Below, in pieces: positions 6,069-9,652 of a stretch of 9,652 bases of DNA. The stretch lies in assembly GCA_947372575.1 (NCBI GenBank), contig CANBUF010000044.1, positions 1 to 9,652 on the forward strand, in the 5' to 3' direction. A program made the position numbers and the translations under genes. The DNA is from Alcaligenaceae bacterium. GTDB lineage: Bacteria > Pseudomonadota > Gammaproteobacteria > Burkholderiales > Burkholderiaceae. The notes under the pieces were generated by a model. The model saw only the letters and a program-made list of their open reading frames with translations, searched no databases and was not told where the DNA came from. Numbering within the stretch: the first letter of the stretch is position 1; the number at the start of each line of letters is the position of its first letter.

Positions 6069-6935
6069 TCATCCGTGCTTGCCGGTCGGATCAATTCTGT
6101 CTCTTAACCAATCCCCGAGCAGATTCAGTCCCAACACACAACACATGATCATCAATCCAGGAAAGACACTCACCCACCAGGCTGTTTGCAGGTAGGTGCG
6201 GCCATCGGCCAGCATACCGCCCCAGCTCGGCGTCATGGGATCGACACCCAGGCCCAGAAAGGTCAGACTGCTTTCGAGCAGAATATTATTCGCGACGTTG
6301 AGCGTAACGAGCACGATCACTGAACCCATCAGATTCGGAAGAAGGTGGTGCCAGATAATCGCACGGTCCGAGGCCCCCATCGCCTGGGCTGCCTGTATAA
6401 ACTCCCGGTCACGTAAGGCCAGCACCTGGGCACGCACCAGACGCGCGTACTGGACCCATTGTGAAATCACCATAAAGAAAATAATATTAAACAGCCCTCC
6501 TCCAAGGATTGAAATAAAGGTGATCGCGATCAGAATAAAGGGCAGAGCCAACTGGACGTCCACGCAGCGCATGAGGAACATCTCCCAGAACCCGCGGTAA
6601 TAGCCTGCAACCAGTCCGATCAACGTCCCGAGAATGACAGCACCCAGCACAGAGCAGACGCCAACAATCAACGAAATGCGCCCTCCCACAATCACGCGCG
6701 CCAGCACATCTCGACCGAGCGGATCCGTGCCAAGAATGTGGGACCAGGAAGTAAAAGGCTTGCTGAGTCGGGCGGCCAGATCCATGGTTTCGCCGCCGTC
6801 AGGAAACAACCAGGGTGCGCACAGGACCAGTAATACTATCGTACCCGTCAGGGCACAACCCAGCCACAATTCAAGAGAGCCGCGCCGTTTAAGCACCGCT
6901 GACAACGTGCCTGGTTCAATCGCAGAATCTTTCAT
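6069..6935 (-). CDS. ABC transporter permease, DppC/OppC type
   Basis: 288 residues, the usual length. After a short cytoplasmic N-terminus comes membrane segment 1 (about 23-45, the OppC N-terminal domain). The family block HILGTDPLGRDVLARVIVGG is at 67-86, and further membrane helices fall near 88-110, 128-157, 203-222 and 252-274. The cytoplasmic EAA loop that docks on the ATPase is EFIQAAQAMGASDRAIIWHH (178-197) followed by LLPN. SSLTFLGLGVDPMTPSWGGM (222-241) and NLLGDWLRDRIDP (271-283) complete the signature. The ATG overlaps the stop of the DppB-like gene by 4 bases (ATGA), indicating translational coupling, with GAGG 11 bases ahead. It forms the inner-membrane channel with the DppB-like partner. 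The transported substrate (peptide, glutathione, nickel chelate or opine) cannot be told from sequence alone. Confidence 0.95.
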   Translation of the reverse strand: MKDSAIEPGTLSAVLKRRGSLELWLGCALTGTIVLLVLCAPWLFPDGGETMDLAARLSKPFTSWSHILGTDPLGRDVLARVIVGGRISLIVGVCSVLGAVILGTLIGLVAGYYRGFWEMFLMRCVDVQLALPFILIAITFISILGGGLFNIIFFMVISQWVQYARLVRAQVLALRDREFIQAAQAMGASDRAIIWHHLLPNLMGSVIVLVTLNVANNILLESSLTFLGLGVDPMTPSWGGMLADGRTYLQTAWWVSVFPGLMIMCCVLGLNLLGDWLRDRIDPTGKHG

Positions 6936-7855
6936 CGCGTACGGATCCTCGGATCGACCAAACCATAGGCTACATCCACCATCAGATTGACCATCACAAT
7001 CATGAAGGCGAGGACCGTCACAGTTCCTTGTAATACTGGGTAGTCGCGACCCGAGATGGCATCGAACGCAAGCGTACCCAGGCCGGGCCAGTTAAATACC
7101 TTTTCGACAACAACAATGCCGCCCACCAGACTTCCAAATTGCAGTCCGATAAACGTGATCAGCGGAATTGCACAATTCCTCAGCGCATGCTGGTAGAGCA
7201 CCACACGCTCTTTGAGGCCTTTGCTGCGAGCGACCATGATGTATTGCGCAGAGAGAATTTCAAGCATGGCCGTGCGAACCAGGCGAATATTGGTGGCAGA
7301 CAAGATCACAGCCATCGTGACTGCAGGCAGCACAAGACTCAGGGGGCCATCCATGCCGGAGGGTGGGAACAACGGGAATACGATCGAGAACAGCAATACC
7401 AGCATGATAGCGAGCCAAAAATTCGGGAATGACAGTCCCACCAGCGACAATATGCGAATCAGCTGATCAGCCCAACCGCCTTGATTGACTGCGGCACGCA
7501 TACCAAGCGGAATGGAGATCAGGACAGACAGCAGCAAGGAGGTAAAGGTCAACGAAAGCGTGGCAGGCAAGGCATCACCCACCAAGCGAGAGACTGGAGT
7601 GCCCCCTAGAAAGCTGCGGCCCATGTCCCCAGTTAGCAATCCATGCATGAACCCGAAGTACTGCTCGAGAAAGGATCGATTGAGTCCCAGATGCTGACGG
7701 ATATTCTCCAGATCCTTCTCGGTAATGCTCCCCGCCCCTTGGGCGAGCATCAGGGACGGGTCACCGGTCAGGCGCACCGCCCAGCTGACCAGCAAAGTGA
7801 CCACCACAATCACGAAAGCCGCCTGCATCAGGCGCTTGAGTAAGAAGCCCGTCAA
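6932..7855 (-). CDS. ABC transporter permease, DppB/OppB type
   Basis: 307 residues. Six membrane segments are predictable near 9-29, 98-120, 137-162, 172-192, 230-252 and 278-300, with a periplasmic stretch including GDMGRSFLGGTPVS after the first. The EAA loop is YIMVARSKGLKERVVLYQHA (205-224) followed by LRNCAIPLI. EKVFNWPGLG (251-260) and the terminal YGLVDPRIR are family hallmarks. The start is TTG at 7855, supported by an AAGGAG 9 bases upstream and by TGFLLKRLMQA matching the usual DppB N-terminus; no ATG fits. It is 46 bases downstream of the solute-binding protein gene, the largest gap in the visible operon, and pairs with the DppC-like subunit. Confidence 0.95.
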   Translation of the reverse strand: MTGFLLKRLMQAAFVIVVVTLLVSWAVRLTGDPSLMLAQGAGSITEKDLENIRQHLGLNRSFLEQYFGFMHGLLTGDMGRSFLGGTPVSRLVGDALPATLSLTFTSLLLSVLISIPLGMRAAVNQGGWADQLIRILSLVGLSFPNFWLAIMLVLLFSIVFPLFPPSGMDGPLSLVLPAVTMAVILSATNIRLVRTAMLEILSAQYIMVARSKGLKERVVLYQHALRNCAIPLITFIGLQFGSLVGGIVVVEKVFNWPGLGTLAFDAISGRDYPVLQGTVTVLAFMIVMVNLMVDVAYGLVDPRIRTR

Positions 7856-7864
7856 GTCAGGATA

Positions 7865-7870
7865 CTCCTT
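7865..7870 (-). promoter_or_regulatory. Ribosome binding site for the TTG start of the DppB-like gene
   Basis: AAGGAG on the minus strand, 9 bases before TTG 7855. It fixes a rare start codon where no ATG is available at the expected N-terminus. The strong site probably compensates for the weak initiation codon. Confidence 0.75.
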
Positions 7871-7901
7871 CGACTTTCAGCAAAGTGGCTGGAAGCGTCC
7901 T

Positions 7902-9425
7902 TCACTCAATGGTCTCCTTCAGGAAGCGAAAGCGACCATCCGCAGGCAGCGTCAGATTCTTGACGCGCTGATTAATGCCGTAAATCGTGTTCAAACTGTA
8001 GAGCGGCATTTCGAGAGCCTGCTCGGCGACATATTTGGCGACTTCGCGCAAAATTCGCTCGCGCTCGGCAGCATCGTAGGTGTTGCGCTGGGCATCTAGC
8101 ATCTGATCGAGCTTGGCATCCTTATCGTAGGGATTCCAGCGTTGACCACTGTGATACATGGCATAGGCGGTGTTATCAAAATCGAACGTCCAGCCACCCC
8201 ACTGGTTCTGCCACATTGCCCCTGTCTTGCCGTTTGGAATAATGTCGTTGAGCAGCACGCTGGTCTCGTAGCCTTTGAGGTTTGGCTTCAGACCCACGGC
8301 CTGGAGGTAGCCCGCAACGGCCTGGGCGACTTCCCTAAAGTTAGAGTCGGTGCCACGAAAATCAATCTGGATGGGCGTGCCTGGCTTGACTCCCGCCTTC
8401 TGCAGCAACGCTTTTGCACCTGCCGGATCAAAGGGAACGGGCTTGAGTGCAGGATCATATCCAAACGAGAGCTTGCCCTGAAAACTGGCGACAGGCTCAG
8501 CGTGTCCCTGCATGATTTGTTTGATGATGGTGTCGCGATCGACCGCCATCGTAAGCGCACGTCGCACATTCACGTCTTTCAGGAGTGCATCCTGTGTGTC
8601 GTAGCGCAAGGCCAGCGTCGTCGGGCCATTAATACTGGCGGTGCGTAACTTGGGATCCTTTTTGACCACATCGACCATACTCAGGGGAATAGTCGTCGCG
8701 ATATCCAGACGGCCTGCCTGTAACTCGGCGACCTGGGTGGCCGCTTCGGAGATGAATTTATACACCAGGCCATCGAGCTTGGGCGCACCATCCCAGTAGC
8801 CGTCATTGCGTTCAAGTGTCAGGCTCACCTTTGGTTTGTACTCCACGAACTTAAAGGGGCCCGTTCCTACAGGATTGGCATTAAAAAACTCATCGCCCTT
8901 CTCTGTAATGTACTTGGGTGGAACAATCATCCCACCATAGCCGGCGAGCTTGGTCAGCAATACTGGATCAGGACGTGACAGAATGAAATCAACCGTGAGG
9001 GGATCCACGATTTTGACTTCTTGAATCGCGTTGTAATTGGATTGTTGAGGACCTTTGGCGCCTTCGGGTCCAAGGAGCCGGTCAAAGGTGAATTTCACCG
9101 CATTGGCATCAAAGGGCTCACCGTTATGAAATTTAACGTTTTCACGCAATTTGAAACGTATACGCGAATTATTATCCAGAATCTCCCAGGAAGTTGCCAA
9201 TCCTGGGACGAGTTTCATGTCTGAGGTGCGCATGGTCAAGCCGTCAAATAGCTGACTGCCAACGCCACCCCAGGTCACAAGAAAGGTATCAATAGGATCC
9301 CAGCTACCTGGATCACCTGCAGGCGCAGCAATACTGAGTGTGCCCGCAGCGTGCGTGAGCGCTGGCATCGCCAGGGTTGTCATGGCCAGCAATGAGGCTG
9401 CCGCGAGTTGCTTGATACGAAACAT
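7902..9425 (-). CDS. Periplasmic peptide-type solute-binding protein, family 5 (SBP_bac_5)
   Basis: 507 residues. The N-terminus MFRIKQLAAASLLAMTTLAM with PALTHA is a classical Sec signal peptide, cleaved after about residue 26; there is no lipobox cysteine and in fact no cysteine in the protein, so it should be a soluble periplasmic protein. The family 5 signature lies at about 73-111 (LVPGLATSWEI then RFKLRENVKFHNGEPFDAN), followed by VGTGPFKFVEY, ERNDGYWDG and VRRALTMAVDRDTII. It captures the substrate and delivers it to the DppB/DppC pair. The ATG at 9425 is preceded by AAGGAG (9438-9433) at 7 bases, which overlaps the stop of the ATPase gene. Relatives bind di- or oligopeptides, glutathione or opines; the peptidase in the operon favours a peptide-like ligand, but this is inference. 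Confidence 0.95.
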   Translation of the reverse strand: MFRIKQLAAASLLAMTTLAMPALTHAAGTLSIAAPAGDPGSWDPIDTFLVTWGGVGSQLFDGLTMRTSDMKLVPGLATSWEILDNNSRIRFKLRENVKFHNGEPFDANAVKFTFDRLLGPEGAKGPQQSNYNAIQEVKIVDPLTVDFILSRPDPVLLTKLAGYGGMIVPPKYITEKGDEFFNANPVGTGPFKFVEYKPKVSLTLERNDGYWDGAPKLDGLVYKFISEAATQVAELQAGRLDIATTIPLSMVDVVKKDPKLRTASINGPTTLALRYDTQDALLKDVNVRRALTMAVDRDTIIKQIMQGHAEPVASFQGKLSFGYDPALKPVPFDPAGAKALLQKAGVKPGTPIQIDFRGTDSNFREVAQAVAGYLQAVGLKPNLKGYETSVLLNDIIPNGKTGAMWQNQWGGWTFDFDNTAYAMYHSGQRWNPYDKDAKLDQMLDAQRNTYDAAERERILREVAKYVAEQALEMPLYSLNTIYGINQRVKNLTLPADGRFRFLKETIE

Positions 9426-9437
9426 AGAATGACTCCT

Positions 9438-9652
9438 TCAGTTTAAGGGTGTTTGGGCAACCCAGTGCCCAGGTTCTATTTCATGCAAAACGAATGGAAC
9501 TGGCGCATCATCGATTCGCCTGATCGTACTTGGAATCTCATGCGTCATCATGGCAGTGTGGATCTTTCGACCGGGGACTGCAACAGGTACTGCGGCGAGC
9601 AATTGTCGCGTATACGGATGGGCGGGATGTTCGAATATCTGCTGGCGGGTTC
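9438..9652 (-). CDS. ABC transporter ATP-binding subunit, C-terminal 70 residues (enters from right edge)
   Basis: Only the end of the gene is in the window, reading to TGA at 9440-9438. The visible part begins TRQQIFEHPAHPYTRQLLAA and ends EIEPGHWVAQTPLN. IFEHPAHPYTRQLLAAVP is the conserved start of the oligopeptide-transporter C-terminal extension (oligo_HPY) found on DppD/DppF/OppD/OppF-type ATPases after the nucleotide-binding domain. The tail lacks the usual cysteine cluster (GC.F..RC) seen in E. coli DppF, so it is a variant of the family. The gene stops 12 bases before the solute-binding protein start, so it belongs to the same operon and energises the importer. Whether it is a single double-domain ATPase or one of a pair cannot be seen. 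Confidence 0.88.
   Translation of the reverse strand, partial: TRQQIFEHPAHPYTRQLLAAVPVAVPGRKIHTAMMTHEIPSTIRRIDDAPVPFVLHEIEPGHWVAQTPLN
9454..9471. repeat. Short inverted repeat in the tail of the ATPase gene
   Basis: TGGGCA (9454-9459) and TGCCCA (9466-9471) flank a 6-base loop. On the minus-strand mRNA this would form a GC-rich hairpin 28 bases before the solute-binding protein start. It could shield the 5' end of a processed transcript, but a 6-base stem is easily found by chance. Confidence 0.3.

Noticed and set aside
6196..6600. Plus-strand frame of 134 codons opposite the DppC-like permease
   Set aside because: Composition (S, R, I, T rich) is typical of a frame antisense to a membrane protein gene; the permease is certain.
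7856..7901. Possible transcript-stabilising hairpin between the solute-binding protein and permease genes
   Set aside because: The 46 bases hold a good ribosome binding site but no convincing inverted repeat.
8142..8648. Plus-strand frame of 168 codons opposite the solute-binding protein gene
   Set aside because: Long only because of GC-biased codon use in the true gene; no family match and no start signal.

Overview
The window looks like chromosomal DNA of a betaproteobacterium, most likely order Burkholderiales and perhaps Alcaligenaceae. This rests on the RdgC sequence, the gene clusters present and the codon style, not on a marker gene, so it is moderate confidence. Coding density is very high. 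No gene-free stretch exceeds about 150 bases, and I see no tRNA, rRNA, CRISPR array or insertion sequence.

Region 1 (1-2036, minus strand) is a tight three-gene lipid-modification-type cluster: a chalcone-isomerase-like protein, a COG2907-type FAD oxidoreductase, and the first 73 codons of a DUF1365 protein that runs off the left edge. These genes touch or overlap, so they are probably one operon. In related bacteria this set usually continues into a cyclopropane-fatty-acid-synthase-like methyltransferase, which would lie outside the window. A TetR-family regulator (2186-2806, plus) is divergently transcribed from the cluster. The 149-base spacer between them holds palindromes that could be its operator.

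Region 2 (2868-4106, plus) holds rdgC, a DNA-binding protein that modulates RecA, followed 3 bases later by a 106-codon gene of unknown function.

Region 3 (4089-9652, minus) is a peptide-type ABC importer operon read right to left: the end of an ATP-binding subunit, a periplasmic family 5 solute-binding protein, DppB-like and DppC-like permeases, and a cytoplasmic M14 zinc carboxypeptidase with a long uncharacterised N-terminal part. The likely logic is uptake of a peptide or amidated compound followed by hydrolysis inside the cell. The operon promoter lies beyond the right edge.

Regions 2 and 3 converge and their last genes overlap tail to tail by 18 bases. A perfect 13-base-pair inverted repeat sits just inside the peptidase gene. 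I found no clear evidence of a wholly new system. The least explained items are the small gene after rdgC, the N-terminal part of the peptidase, and the TetR-linked lipid cluster.
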